A stretch of DNA of 64,000 nucleotides from Alphaproteobacteria bacterium HT1-32 (GTDB taxonomy: Bacteria; Pseudomonadota; Alphaproteobacteria; Rhodospirillales; HT1-32), in contig WJPL01000003.1 of the NCBI GenBank assembly GCA_009649675.1, positions 62,001 through 126,000 on the forward strand, written 5' to 3'. A program made the translations under genes and the position numbers. Below, piece after piece: positions 25,742 through 35,369 of the stretch. Below the pieces are notes generated by a model. That model worked only from the letters and a program-made list of their open reading frames with translations. It did no database searches and had not been told where the DNA came from. The first letter of the stretch is position 1, and each line of letters starts with the position of its first letter.

Positions 25742-28700
25742 ATGAAGCGCAGTCTTTATCGCTACATCATGGCGTACAGCAAGCGGGAGCAGATCGTGCT
25801 CGTGCTGACGGCGCTGATCTCTCATCCCGTGCTTTACATGACGTTCAAGCTGCCGGAGGTCATCATCAATGATGCCATCGGCGCAGGCGAGGGCCCCAGG
25901 GAGCTTCCGGTTTTCGGCATTCCCCTGACCCAGCTTCAGTACCTTGTGGTTCTGTGTGTACTGTTTCTGATTCTCGTCTGCATCAATGGCGGGCTGAAAT
26001 ACTTCAACAATGTCTATCGCGGGGCCATGAATGAGCGGCTGCTGCGACGCCTCAGATTTATCCTGTTTCATCGTATCCTGCGTTTTCCCGTATCGCATTT
26101 TCGCAAGCTGTCGCAGGGCGAGGTTGTCTCGATGGTGACGGCCGAGACCGAGCCGGTTGGCGGGTTCTTTGGTGATTCGATTGCGTTGCCGGTCTATCAG
26201 GGCGGCATTCTGATTACCGCACTTGCCTATATCATGTACGAAAACACGATGATGGGTTTCATCGCCATTTCGACCGTCCCGGTCCAGATGTACATCATTC
26301 CGAAAATGCAGAAGGTGGTGAATAACCTCGCACGGGAACGGGTCCGGACTGTGCGGCAGCTCTCGAACCAACTGGGAGAGAGCGTCGGTGGCATCTATGA
26401 TTTGCATACGCATGATACCTCCGAATATGAGTCCACAAGGATCAGCGCAACACTCGGTGAGATCTACTTCATCCGGCTGCGGATCTATATCTGGAAGTTC
26501 CTCATCAAGTTTCTGAACAACTTCCTGGCACAGCTGACTCCTATCGTTTTCTACCTCGTCGGCGGCTATCTGGTCATGACCGGAAGCTATACCGTTGGTG
26601 CCCTGATGGCCTCCATTGGTGCACACAAGGAACTGGCAGCCCCCTGGAAAGAGTTGCTTGGCTGGTATCAGCGGCTTGCCGATGCCCAGATCAAGTACGA
26701 TCAACTGCGCGAGCAGTTTGACACCGAAGGCATGCTCGACGAGGAAATGCTGACGAGTGACCCCGACAAGTCAATCCAGCTGACCGGCAATATCGAGGCG
26801 TCCAATCTCAGCCTGACCGATGACGAAGGGGTAAAACTGATCGAGAGCGCCAGCTTCACCCTGGAGCAACCCAGCCGCGTTGTGATTACGGGACCGGGGG
26901 GCAGTGGAAAGGGGCAGCTTGCACACGTTCTCGCACGCATTCTTCCGCCAAGCGGCGGCAGCATCAAGATATCAAACCATACCTTGTTCGACCTGCCGGA
27001 ATCCGTAACCGGTCGCCAGATCGGATATGCCGGCTCTGAGTCTTTCATGTTCAATGCGTCAGTCCGGGAGAACATTCTCTATGGCCTGCAACGCCGGCCA
27101 ATGCGTGATGCCGATTATGATGATGAACAGGCTGCCGAGTTTCTGCGGCAGAAGACAGAAGCAGAACGGTCCGGAAATCGGAATCACGACATCAATGCAG
27201 ACTGGATTGATCTTGATGCAGCCGGTGCAACAGACCGGGAAGATCTGAATCGCAAACTTCTGAAAGCACTTGATGTTGTTGAAATGTCGAATGACATCTT
27301 TCAGATGGGCCTGCAACGACAGGTTGACCCTAATATCCGGAAGCGACTGACAGCGGGCGTTCTTGAGGCCCGCGAACGCCTGCGCGAAGAACTCGAAGGC
27401 CCGATGCTGAAGACCATGGTCGAGCTGTTTGATGGCGACAAATACAACAGGAACGCCTCGCTTGCTGAGAACCTGTTATTCGGCACACCTGTCGGGAGTG
27501 AATTTGCACCGGAGAATCTGTCCCGGAACGCCTATCTTCTGGAAATCCTGAAACAGGACAACCTGCTTGATGATCTCACCCAGGTCGGTCTCCAGATTGC
27601 CCGGACAATGGTTGAGTTGTTCTCCGACCTGCCTCCCGGGCATGAATTTTTTGAGCGCTACAGCTTTATCAGTGCCGACGACCTGCCCGAGTATCAGTCG
27701 GTTATTCGTCGGTCAGAACGTGGCGGTATCGCTGAACTGAAAGATGAAGACCGGGCCAAACTGCTGTCGCTGCCTTTCCAGCTGACCGTTGCCAGGCATC
27801 GCCTTGGTGTCGTCGACGAGGAGATGGAAGAGCGGATTCTGAAAGCGCGTTCTGCCTTCCATGAAAACCTTCCCGACGACCTTAAAGGATCCGTCGAGTT
27901 CTTTGATGCCAATGCCTACAATGCGGCGGCATCCATTCAGGATAATATTTTGTTTGGTCGCCTGGCCTATGGCCGCAGTGAGGCCAAAGAGCGCATTGGT
28001 TCGCTGATTGCCGAAGTCATTGATGAACTGGATCTGCGGGGGCCGGTCATGGAAGTCGGCCTGGACAGCTCCGTTGGCATTTCCGGAGGACGACTTTCCG
28101 GTGCACAACGGCAAAAAGTCATCCTCGCCCGTGCACTGGTCAAGCAACCCCATATTCTGATCGTCAACGAATCCCTGACATCACTCGACGGATCAGAACG
28201 GCGCAGGGTACTCGCCAACCTGCGGGAGGCCTGCAAGGATCAGACAATCATCTGGTTCGACAATGAGGTTGATCCGGAGGGTGAATTTGACCGCCAGTTC
28301 GTCATGAAGAGTGGCCGGCTGGTTGATCAGGGTGAACCCGATATCCGTGCAGAGGATGCCGACCCCTCTGACGACGATGAGGATGCAGCAACGGGTGAGG
28401 GGCTGGCAGAGGAAGTTCAGTTGCTGCGCGGGCTTCCGCTGCTGTCCGGTCTTGATCGCTCGACACTGAAACTGATTGCCTTCACGTCGGAGCGTCTGAC
28501 CTTTGAAGCCGGGGAGGAGATGTTCCATCAGGGTGATGAAGGCGATGCCGCCTATATCGTGATGGATGGCGAGGCCGAAATCTGGATCGACACGGATGAC
28601 GGCGAAGAGATGCTGCGCCCGGTCAAACCAAACGAACTGATTGGTGAAATCGCACTGCTGGCAGAGGTTCCCCGTTCGGCAACGGTGAAGATCACCCGTC

Positions 28701-28834
28701 GTCTGACAGCTCTCGAACTGTCAAAATCCCAGCTTATCAATCTGATCGAACAGGATCGTCAGATAGCTGTTGAAATGATGCGTGTTCTGGCATTCAGACT
28801 GGATGACACAACCAAACGATTACTGACACGCTAA
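25742..28834 (+). CDS. ABC transporter-like protein with large NBD insertion and C-terminal cNMP-binding domain
   Basis: 1,030 residues from the ATG (a GTG at 25712 is possible). About 20-320: six-helix ABC exporter membrane domain. The nucleotide-binding domain has Walker A GPGGSGKGQ (about 383) and signature LSGAQ (about 784). These are some 400 residues apart instead of about 110, because of a long insertion. The insertion contains two further copies of the post-Q-loop motif: ENILYG near 442 is echoed by ENLLFG near 576 and DNILFG near 733. The Walker B is ILIVNES, with Asn for the usual Asp, and no switch-loop His is evident (TIIWFDNE). About 890-1,025: a cyclic-nucleotide-binding domain with GEIALLAEVPRSATV. 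It is probably a regulatory or impaired ATPase whose activity responds to cAMP or cGMP. It is followed after eight bases by the SAM hydrolase gene. Confidence 0.85.
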   Translation: MKRSLYRYIMAYSKREQIVLVLTALISHPVLYMTFKLPEVIINDAIGAGEGPRELPVFGIPLTQLQYLVVLCVLFLILVCINGGLKYFNNVYRGAMNERLLRRLRFILFHRILRFPVSHFRKLSQGEVVSMVTAETEPVGGFFGDSIALPVYQGGILITALAYIMYENTMMGFIAISTVPVQMYIIPKMQKVVNNLARERVRTVRQLSNQLGESVGGIYDLHTHDTSEYESTRISATLGEIYFIRLRIYIWKFLIKFLNNFLAQLTPIVFYLVGGYLVMTGSYTVGALMASIGAHKELAAPWKELLGWYQRLADAQIKYDQLREQFDTEGMLDEEMLTSDPDKSIQLTGNIEASNLSLTDDEGVKLIESASFTLEQPSRVVITGPGGSGKGQLAHVLARILPPSGGSIKISNHTLFDLPESVTGRQIGYAGSESFMFNASVRENILYGLQRRPMRDADYDDEQAAEFLRQKTEAERSGNRNHDINADWIDLDAAGATDREDLNRKLLKALDVVEMSNDIFQMGLQRQVDPNIRKRLTAGVLEARERLREELEGPMLKTMVELFDGDKYNRNASLAENLLFGTPVGSEFAPENLSRNAYLLEILKQDNLLDDLTQVGLQIARTMVELFSDLPPGHEFFERYSFISADDLPEYQSVIRRSERGGIAELKDEDRAKLLSLPFQLTVARHRLGVVDEEMEERILKARSAFHENLPDDLKGSVEFFDANAYNAAASIQDNILFGRLAYGRSEAKERIGSLIAEVIDELDLRGPVMEVGLDSSVGISGGRLSGAQRQKVILARALVKQPHILIVNESLTSLDGSERRRVLANLREACKDQTIIWFDNEVDPEGEFDRQFVMKSGRLVDQGEPDIRAEDADPSDDDEDAATGEGLAEEVQLLRGLPLLSGLDRSTLKLIAFTSERLTFEAGEEMFHQGDEGDAAYIVMDGEAEIWIDTDDGEEMLRPVKPNELIGEIALLAEVPRSATVKITRRLTALELSKSQLINLIEQDRQIAVEMMRVLAFRLDDTTKRLLTR

Positions 28835-28842
28835 GGCCATCC

Positions 28843-29574
28843 GTGATTGTTCTTTTTACAGATTTTGGTGTTACCGGCCCCTATACCGGGCAGATGAGCG
28901 CAGTATTGATGCAACAGGCACCAACCGTTCCGGTTGTCAGCCTGATGGCAGACGCCCCCGCCATGAACCCAAAAGCATCATCCTATCTGCTTGCTGCACA
29001 TGACGGCCCGTTTCCGAAAGGCTCGGTCTTTCTCTGCGTTATCGATCCGGGGGTGGGCAGCGTCCGCACACCGGTCATACTTCTGGCAGATGGATGTTAT
29101 TATGTCGGACCGAACAATGGTCTGTTCTCACAGGTTGTGCGTCAGGCCAGACAGGCGACTGCCTGGGAAATCACTGCCATTCCGGAAAACGTGTCGGCAA
29201 CCTTCCATGGCAGGGATATTTTCGCCCCGATTGCGGCACATCTTGCCAATGGCAACAAACCAGAAGGCAATCTGATAGATTCCGCCACACTCGACAGGAA
29301 ATTCTGGAAAACGGACCCTGCCGAAATCATCTATGTTGATGCATACGGCAACCTGATGACCGGGCAACGCGCGACAGTTTCCCGAAGAACTCGTGACAGT
29401 GAATGGAACGGGATAACTATCAAGGCCGCCCGAACATTTTCTGACGTCCATCCGGGTGATGCGATTTATTATGAAAACTCCAATGGACTAATGGAAATCG
29501 CTGTCCGGGACGGGTCTGCCGCACAACTCTTCAACGCAGGAATCGGCACTCCTTGTCCAGACTTAACTGAATGA
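28843..29574 (+). CDS. SAM hydroxide adenosyltransferase / SAM hydrolase (DUF62)
   Basis: 243 residues. The N-terminus VLFTDFG, the DPGVGS loop, YVGPNNGLFS and TFHGRDIFAP are the diagnostic motifs of the DUF62 family, related to fluorinase. It splits S-adenosylmethionine with water to adenosine and methionine. The product in vivo may serve SAM turnover. The start is GTG, eight bases after the stop of the ABC/cNMP gene, so the two are probably one transcript. The C-terminal beta domain (from about 170) is complete. Confidence 0.88.
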   Translation: MIVLFTDFGVTGPYTGQMSAVLMQQAPTVPVVSLMADAPAMNPKASSYLLAAHDGPFPKGSVFLCVIDPGVGSVRTPVILLADGCYYVGPNNGLFSQVVRQARQATAWEITAIPENVSATFHGRDIFAPIAAHLANGNKPEGNLIDSATLDRKFWKTDPAEIIYVDAYGNLMTGQRATVSRRTRDSEWNGITIKAARTFSDVHPGDAIYYENSNGLMEIAVRDGSAAQLFNAGIGTPCPDLTE

Positions 29575-29577
29575 CCA

Positions 29578-29600
29578 AAACAGCCTTTGTATTGCTGTTT
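29578..29600 (+). terminator. weak hairpin after the SAM hydrolase gene
   Basis: AAACAGC and GCTGTTT form a 7-base-pair stem with a nine-base loop just after the stop codon. The U tract is formed only partly by the stem itself, so termination is uncertain. Confidence 0.3.
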
Positions 29601-29756
29601 CTTGAAACTTTCTGTTTTCCGGTAAAAATACTCGCTAAAAAGGTGATGCTGCTTGAATTCACGCCGTTTCTCTTTGATTATCTTATCGAGTATGGAAGAT
29701 AACTATAAAATCGCTCTAGTAAGTCCGGGAGCGACAGGAATGGCGGGTATTAGCGT

Positions 29757-30581
29757 ATGAGCTTCAAAGTGAAGTTCTGGGGAGTTCGGGGCAGCATCGC
29801 ATGTCCGTCGGCAAGTCATGTCATCTATGGCGGCAACACCAGTTGCATCCAGATGGTCTGTGGTGGCCGACATCTGATATTCGACGCCGGTACCGGTATC
29901 CGCAATCTGGGAATCGAACTGATCCGTCAGGACGTCAAGTTTGCGACCCTGATGCTGACCCACACACACTGGGATCACATCAACGGATTTCCGTTTTTCG
30001 GTCCTGCATTCAATCCAAACTGGAATCTGCCGGTTCTTGCCGGGCATCTGCATGACAAGAATGGCGTCGAGAATGTCATTCGTATCCAGATGGCAAATCC
30101 GATGTTTCCGGTACCTCTGGAAGCCATGCAGGCAAAGCTGTCTTTTGAAGATTTCAAAGCCGGCGAAACCTTCACGCTGTACGATGATATCGTCGTCAAG
30201 ACCGTCAATCTGAATCACCCCAATGATGCGACCGGCTATCGGGTTGAATATGGCGGACACGCTGCCTGTTTCATTACGGATACCGAGCATGTGCCGGGTA
30301 AACCGGATGAGAACATCCTCCAGCTTATCGAAGGTGCTGACCTTGTCATCTATGACAGCACCTATACGGAAGAAGAATTCCCGGCAAAGGTTGGCTGGGG
30401 ACATTCAACCTGGGAAGAGGGGCTGAAGCTCTGCCAGATGGCCAAGGCGAAGAAATTTGCCATCTTCCATCATGATCCGGACCACAACGACAAATTCATG
30501 GCGGCTCTGGAGCAGGAAGCCCGCGGTCGCTGGGACGGTGTACTCGTTGCCCGCGACAATATGGAACTGACACTCGGCTGA
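29757..30581 (+). CDS. metallo-beta-lactamase fold hydrolase
   Basis: 274 residues. The HxHxDH metal motif is present as THTHWDHINGFPFF. Further ligands are found in ITDTEH and HHDPDH, and the N-terminus KFWGVRGSIACPS is typical of a common group of MBL hydrolases related to class II cyclic-nucleotide phosphodiesterases and RNase Z. The substrate is unknown; a phosphodiesterase role is possible. It has a separate AT-rich upstream region (29601-29756) with a TATAAA at 29704 as a possible -10. Convergent with the MotB-like gene. Confidence 0.85.
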   Translation: MSFKVKFWGVRGSIACPSASHVIYGGNTSCIQMVCGGRHLIFDAGTGIRNLGIELIRQDVKFATLMLTHTHWDHINGFPFFGPAFNPNWNLPVLAGHLHDKNGVENVIRIQMANPMFPVPLEAMQAKLSFEDFKAGETFTLYDDIVVKTVNLNHPNDATGYRVEYGGHAACFITDTEHVPGKPDENILQLIEGADLVIYDSTYTEEEFPAKVGWGHSTWEEGLKLCQMAKAKKFAIFHHDPDHNDKFMAALEQEARGRWDGVLVARDNMELTLG

Positions 30582-30600
30582 TAGTGTCTGAGCCGGTTTC

Positions 30601-31275
30601 CTAGCGTGGGAATATCCGGATGGTGATACGCCGGTTTTCTTCCTGATTGACCTGTATCGGGTTTCCCTGAGGATCACGATTAGGCACTTTTGGAATGGTG
30701 TCCGCAAAACCGGTTGCCCGCATCCGTTCCGACGCAATTCCAATACCGTTCAGATATCGCACGACGGCAGAGGCCCGCGCCGCTGACAGTTCCCAGTTCG
30801 ACGGAAACCGTTCCGTGCTGATCGGGCTGTCATCTGTGTGCCCCTGAACATCCAGCCGGAATCTCTGATACCGTTCTTCAGTTAACATGCCGCCGATATC
30901 ATCCAGAAAAGGCGGGGCTTCTGCTGTTAATTCGGCAGAGCCGGGCTTGAAGAAGGAACGACCGGCAAGATCCATATTGATCGAATCTGAATCGGCAGAC
31001 ACCGAGACCTGATCACTGACACTGTTGTTCTCGGCAACCGCTTTGACTTCCTCCCGGAATTCCCGTGTCGGGCTGGTTTCGCTGGTTTTTGTATTGATCT
31101 GCTTCTTGATACCTTCATTGATCTGCTCGAAAGCTTCCAGATCGACCTTCGAGATGGAGGTGGTCAGGACAAAGAAAGCCATAAGCAGAGTGATGGCATC
31201 GGCATAGGTCGTCAGCCAGTCTTCATCATTATCATCGCCATTACCGGGGTTCGTGAATCTGTTGTTCCCGGCCAT
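30601..31275 (-). CDS. motB: MotB/OmpA-family stator protein
   Basis: 224 residues from the chosen start. One membrane segment (about 20-42) with the ion-carrying aspartate in YADAITLLMAFFVL, a plug and linker region, and a C-terminal OmpA-like peptidoglycan-binding domain (about 125-220) with GHTDDSPIS and NWELSAARASAVVRYL. It pairs with the MotA-like gene, whose stop is one base upstream of this start. The complex would be an ion-driven stator fixed to the cell wall, for flagellar rotation unless it drives another machine. No other flagellar gene is in the window. Confidence 0.85.
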   Translation of the reverse strand: MAGNNRFTNPGNGDDNDEDWLTTYADAITLLMAFFVLTTSISKVDLEAFEQINEGIKKQINTKTSETSPTREFREEVKAVAENNSVSDQVSVSADSDSINMDLAGRSFFKPGSAELTAEAPPFLDDIGGMLTEERYQRFRLDVQGHTDDSPISTERFPSNWELSAARASAVVRYLNGIGIASERMRATGFADTIPKVPNRDPQGNPIQVNQEENRRITIRIFPR

Positions 31276-31276
31276 C

Positions 31277-32083
31277 TCAGGATGCCTCGGTCCGGCTGAC
31301 CTGCTGATCAATCTGGAAATGGATCGACGGGTCCAGATAGCTGTTCATGCGATCCTGAATGTAGCGGGGGCCCCGGCGGTCAGCCAACATGCTGAGACCT
31401 TCGGTTACCAGGAAATTCCGGAAGCGGCCAATTTCCTGGCGCTGCTGTATTTTTAGCGCGGCCGGCAGGAAAATGAGCCGGGAGAAAATCACACCATAAA
31501 GCGTGGTGATCAGGGCAATGGCGAGCCCCGGTCCGATGGCCGAGGGGTCCTGCATGTTATCCAGCATGATCACCAGTCCAATCAGGGTTCCGATCATGCC
31601 AAAGGCCGGACAGGTTGAAGCCATTGCTTTCAGAATATTTGCAGGCACCGTATTACGCTGGAATGTGGTCTCGACCGTATTCGTCATGTTTTCACGAACT
31701 TCCTCGCCCGAATATCCGCTGACGACGAGCTCAACACCGAAGGTCAGGAAAGAATCCTCCTGCCGAAGTTTACCGAGATCCTGTTCCAGTGCGATCAGGC
31801 CGTTGCGCTGGACCACATAGCCCCAGCGAATGATCCGGCCAATTTCTGACGTCAGGACATTGCGGGTGATTGCCGGTGCACGCAGGATTTGCCAGATCGC
31901 AACCAGCGAAAGCCAGACATATCGCGCTTCATAGGAGATAAACATGGCGGCCAGAGTGCCACCGATAACCAGCAGAAAACTCTGTAAGTTCAGGAAGATA
32001 AAAATATTGTCGGTACTGAGCAGAATGGCCACGATGAAAAGGCCAAAGCCGACGAATACGCCAATGATTGTCCCGAACGACAT
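31277..32083 (-). CDS. motA: MotA/TolQ/ExbB-family ion channel subunit
   Basis: 268 residues from the ATG at 32083, which places the first membrane helix (GTIIGVFVGFGLFIVAILL) at the N-terminus as in PomA/MotA. Four membrane segments; the long cytoplasmic loop lies between helices 2 and 3. Helices 3 and 4 contain CPAFGMIGTLIGLVIML and AIALITTLYGVIFSRLI, the conserved channel-forming core. Partner of the MotB-like protein. A longer version starting at 32152 adds 23 residues with no counterpart in the family and is rejected. Confidence 0.85.
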   Translation of the reverse strand: MSFGTIIGVFVGFGLFIVAILLSTDNIFIFLNLQSFLLVIGGTLAAMFISYEARYVWLSLVAIWQILRAPAITRNVLTSEIGRIIRWGYVVQRNGLIALEQDLGKLRQEDSFLTFGVELVVSGYSGEEVRENMTNTVETTFQRNTVPANILKAMASTCPAFGMIGTLIGLVIMLDNMQDPSAIGPGLAIALITTLYGVIFSRLIFLPAALKIQQRQEIGRFRNFLVTEGLSMLADRRGPRYIQDRMNSYLDPSIHFQIDQQVSRTEAS

Positions 32084-32193
32084 ATAGATATTTTCCCCTC
32101 GCGAGAGTGGTCCCGACCGATCTCCCCAGACCGCGCAAGTATAGACAACCAACTCTGACGAAAGGGTAAACCCTAAGCTAGCGCTTTCAAAGC

Positions 32194-33483
32194 CTAGCGT
32201 TCACGAAAGGCTTCATGTCGCAGTTTCAGTACCGGCTTGACGAGATAATCGACAACCGACTTCGACCCGGTATGAATATCCACCGTTGCTTCCATCCCCG
32301 GCGTGATCGGGAAGTTGCCGGGAATATCACCAAGATAGGTTTTCTCTGTTTTCACGATAACTCTGAAGAAAGGGGTGCCATCCTCTTCCGTAGAAGAATC
32401 GGGCGCGACCTGAATAACAACCCCGTCAAGGCCGCCATATCGTGAATAATCATAGGTGCTGATCTTGACCGTCGCTTTCTGCCCGACCTCGACATAGCCA
32501 CGGTCTACAGGACGCAGTTTAGCCTCAATAACGAGGGAATCACCTGTGGGTACGATCTCCATGATCGGATCTCCCGGACGCACAACACCGCCTATGGTGT
32601 TGAAACCGAGATTTTTGACCACCCCGTCAATCGGGCTCCGGATCTCTGTGCGCAGTTCCTGGGAGTCTGCCTGACGCATCAACTCCCGGTTACGTTCCAG
32701 TGACGCTTCAACCTTGCCCAGTTCCTCCTCTGCTTCCCGTCCGAATTTCAGGCGGACTTCCTCCAGCCGCTGGCGCGCTTCCGCGAGGGCGGATGTGGCC
32801 CGTGGAATAGAGGCCGTCAGGCTGTCCCGTTCGCCCTTCAGTGTTTCATACTCGCGAACGATGCCGAGATGTTCGAATTCCGAGATCAGGTTGTTCTTGC
32901 GCAAGCGCTGGGATTGCTCCAGCTGGCGCAGGGCGGACCTCGATGAGGCCTCCTTGCCGGTAAGCGTTGCCTGAATTTCCTCGATTTCAAGTTCCCGCTG
33001 TTCAATCTGGCGTTTCAGCACTTCGAGGGTCTGTGCAAGCTCGGCCTGACGGGCAAGGAAGGTCCGGCGTTCAGCAGAAACCATATCCGGCCGCCGGTCA
33101 GCCACATCCTGCGGGAAGACCAGGTCACTGCCGCTGGCTTCTGACGTCAGCCGGGCCTTGTTCAGCTCAAGCGCATCAATACGGACCTGAATTTCTTCCT
33201 TGTTGGCACCACCCAGAGCCAGATCCAGTTGCACCAGAGGATCACCAATCTTCACAACATCGCCTTCACGAACGAAAATTTCCTCAACAATGCCGCCTTC
33301 AAGATGCTGGATGGTCTTGATCTTGCCCTGCGGAACCACCTCTGCTGTCGCCACGGCAACTTCATCGAGCTGCGCCCAGGAAGCCCAGCCGACAAATGCT
33401 GCAAGCAATGCCATGATGCTCCAGGCAACCGGCCGGAAGGTTGGCAACGGATGTTCGTGAACAAGGTTATCAAGCGTCGTCAT
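32194..33483 (-). CDS. type I secretion membrane fusion protein, HlyD family
   Basis: 429 residues from the ATG at 33483. A short cytoplasmic N-terminus, one membrane helix (about 18-38), a biotinyl-lipoyl half (IQHLEGGIVEEIFVREGD), a long alpha-helical hairpin (about 120-270), the second lipoyl half (IRSPIDGVVKNLG) and a beta-barrel domain make up the standard HlyD/LapC plan. It bridges the ABC exporter and a TolC channel. It lies seven bases after the exporter gene. An in-frame extension upstream to 33660 lies entirely over the exporter gene and has very basic, unlikely sequence. Confidence 0.92.
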   Translation of the reverse strand: MTTLDNLVHEHPLPTFRPVAWSIMALLAAFVGWASWAQLDEVAVATAEVVPQGKIKTIQHLEGGIVEEIFVREGDVVKIGDPLVQLDLALGGANKEEIQVRIDALELNKARLTSEASGSDLVFPQDVADRRPDMVSAERRTFLARQAELAQTLEVLKRQIEQRELEIEEIQATLTGKEASSRSALRQLEQSQRLRKNNLISEFEHLGIVREYETLKGERDSLTASIPRATSALAEARQRLEEVRLKFGREAEEELGKVEASLERNRELMRQADSQELRTEIRSPIDGVVKNLGFNTIGGVVRPGDPIMEIVPTGDSLVIEAKLRPVDRGYVEVGQKATVKISTYDYSRYGGLDGVVIQVAPDSSTEEDGTPFFRVIVKTEKTYLGDIPGNFPITPGMEATVDIHTGSKSVVDYLVKPVLKLRHEAFRER

Positions 33484-33490
33484 GATTATG

Positions 33491-35290
33491 TCATTCCGCT
33501 GACTGTGCCGCCGGGGCAGGGGGTGTTGCTGGTTTTGCAGGCTCCGACGCTGCAACCGAATTTGCTGTAGTCTGGGCCTTCTGTCGCTTAGAGCCGAACA
33601 GCCTCGGCAGCACTTCATGGGAGGGACCCGCCAGCGAGACCTTACCCTTGTCCAGGGCAATCACATTGTGACAGGCTGACAGCAGGATCGGGCTGTGGGT
33701 TACAACAAGCACCGTATGATCGCGGGCAAGGTTTGCCAGCGTCAGCTTGAATTCTTCTTCTGTCTGCCGGTCCAGACTGGCACTTGGTTCATCCAGCAAC
33801 AGAACCGCCGGATTACCGACAAGCGCACGGGCAATCGCCAGTCGCTGCCGCTGACCACCCGATAATTGCGTCCCGGCTTCACCCACCTGCGTCCCGTAAC
33901 CGTTTGGCAGATCAACGATGAAGTCATGCACCGAGGACAGTTTTGATGCTTCCAGAATGTCTTCGTCAGTCGCCCCCGGTCTGCCATGTGCGATATTCTC
34001 GCGAATGGTTCCCTGAAACAGCACGCATTCCTGAGGAACATAGCCAATCCATGTTGCCAGCTCACGACGGGTGAACTGGCTGATATCTGCGCCGTCCAGC
34101 AACACACGTCCTTCAGTCGGCTTGTAGAGCCCCTGAAGAATTTTCAGCAATGTGGTCTTGCCACATCCATTCCGACCGACGATCGCCGTCAGACCGCCCG
34201 GTTTTATACCCAGACGAATGCCGTCGACGATCGGGTTTTGCCCCTGCGGGTCATAGCTGAAAACAATATTTTCGAGGATCAGTTCGCCTGTCGGACGTTT
34301 GTGCGCAATTGGCGCTTCCTGCAGTTCTTCTTCTTCATGAAACAGTTCTCCCAGCCGCTGACCGGCCTGCTTGAACTGGGCAAAGGTCCGCCAGCTGCCA
34401 ACAAGCTGGTTCAGCGGACCGAGCAGTCGCCCGGCCAGCATGTTTGTTGCGATCAGCGATCCCATTGTGATGTCCTGATTGATGATCGCGAGAGCTCCGA
34501 CCGTCGTGAGGCCGACGGTCGTCAGCAAGGTCAGGGTCTGCCCCAGATTGACATAACGGTCATTCTTGCTGCCCCGTGACACCGACTGCTCAATGGTCTC
34601 TGCCTGACGCTCTTCCCAAAGCGGACGCATGGCATGATCGAGTGCCAGAGCCTTGATTGTTGTTCTGCCGCCAATCATCTCTGCGATCATCGCATCACGG
34701 CTCAGCCCGGCCTTTCGTTCTGCCTGATTGGCGTCATTCAGGGCAGCGGCTGAACGCCAGGCCAGAAGGCAGAAAAGCGGGACCGCCACCAGCAGAACCC
34801 AGGCAATCGGCCCGGCGATCACCATCACGAGACCAAGGAACATGAAGACAAAGGGCAGATCGGCAAGCAGCACAGCCGGCGCACCGGACAGAGTATTGCG
34901 CACCATCTCGACATCACGGAAGAGAGTTTGCCAGAACGCTGTCGGTCGTGATTCCAGCGACCGCATGGGCAGGGCCATGATCTTATTGAACAGCAGCCGG
35001 CCGACCTGAACATCCACCCGCAGGGCAATGGTCTGCATGATCCGGGCACGGGTTTGTTTCAGCAGGAAATCAAACAGCAGCACCAGTGCCATGCCCACAG
35101 CCAGTCCCTGCAGGGTGCTGAACCCCTGATGAAAGACAACACGGTCATAGACCTGAAGCACGAATACAGGCACTGCCAGTGCCAGAATGGTGACGAAAAA
35201 AGAGATCAGCAGGACTTCGCGGAATACACCCCGTACCGGTTTCAAGACCGGCTTCAGCCACGCCAGAGATTTGGTCGATTTTTCAGCCAT
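33491..35290 (-). CDS. type I secretion ABC exporter
   Basis: 599 residues. A six-helix exporter membrane domain (about 25-310) is followed by a complete ATPase domain: Walker A GRNGCGKTT, Q-loop YVPQE, signature LSGGQRQR, Walker B LLLDEP and switch VTHS. There is no N-terminal C39 peptidase domain, as in PrtD- and LapB-like exporters that move RTX proteins without leader cleavage. The C-terminal 30 residues are Ala/Pro-rich. It is in one transcription unit with the HlyD gene, downstream of the second RTX gene, which is its probable cargo. Confidence 0.92.
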   Translation of the reverse strand: MAEKSTKSLAWLKPVLKPVRGVFREVLLISFFVTILALAVPVFVLQVYDRVVFHQGFSTLQGLAVGMALVLLFDFLLKQTRARIMQTIALRVDVQVGRLLFNKIMALPMRSLESRPTAFWQTLFRDVEMVRNTLSGAPAVLLADLPFVFMFLGLVMVIAGPIAWVLLVAVPLFCLLAWRSAAALNDANQAERKAGLSRDAMIAEMIGGRTTIKALALDHAMRPLWEERQAETIEQSVSRGSKNDRYVNLGQTLTLLTTVGLTTVGALAIINQDITMGSLIATNMLAGRLLGPLNQLVGSWRTFAQFKQAGQRLGELFHEEEELQEAPIAHKRPTGELILENIVFSYDPQGQNPIVDGIRLGIKPGGLTAIVGRNGCGKTTLLKILQGLYKPTEGRVLLDGADISQFTRRELATWIGYVPQECVLFQGTIRENIAHGRPGATDEDILEASKLSSVHDFIVDLPNGYGTQVGEAGTQLSGGQRQRLAIARALVGNPAVLLLDEPSASLDRQTEEEFKLTLANLARDHTVLVVTHSPILLSACHNVIALDKGKVSLAGPSHEVLPRLFGSKRQKAQTTANSVAASEPAKPATPPAPAAQSAE

Positions 35291-35369
35291 TTACGCCACG
35301 CCTGTCATCCACTACCGGATAGTAGCAGGGCATCGGGTCCGCGTCATCCCGTGGCTTGAGGCTTGTTGG

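Noticed and set aside
25706-26704. 332-codon minus-strand frame opposite the ABC/cNMP gene
   Set aside because: Full overlap with a well-supported ABC protein; the translation is His/Asp/Gln-rich with no domain.
33484-33660. 59-residue N-terminal extension of the HlyD protein
   Set aside because: It lies over the exporter gene, is extremely basic, and the ATG at 33483 gives the normal HlyD start.
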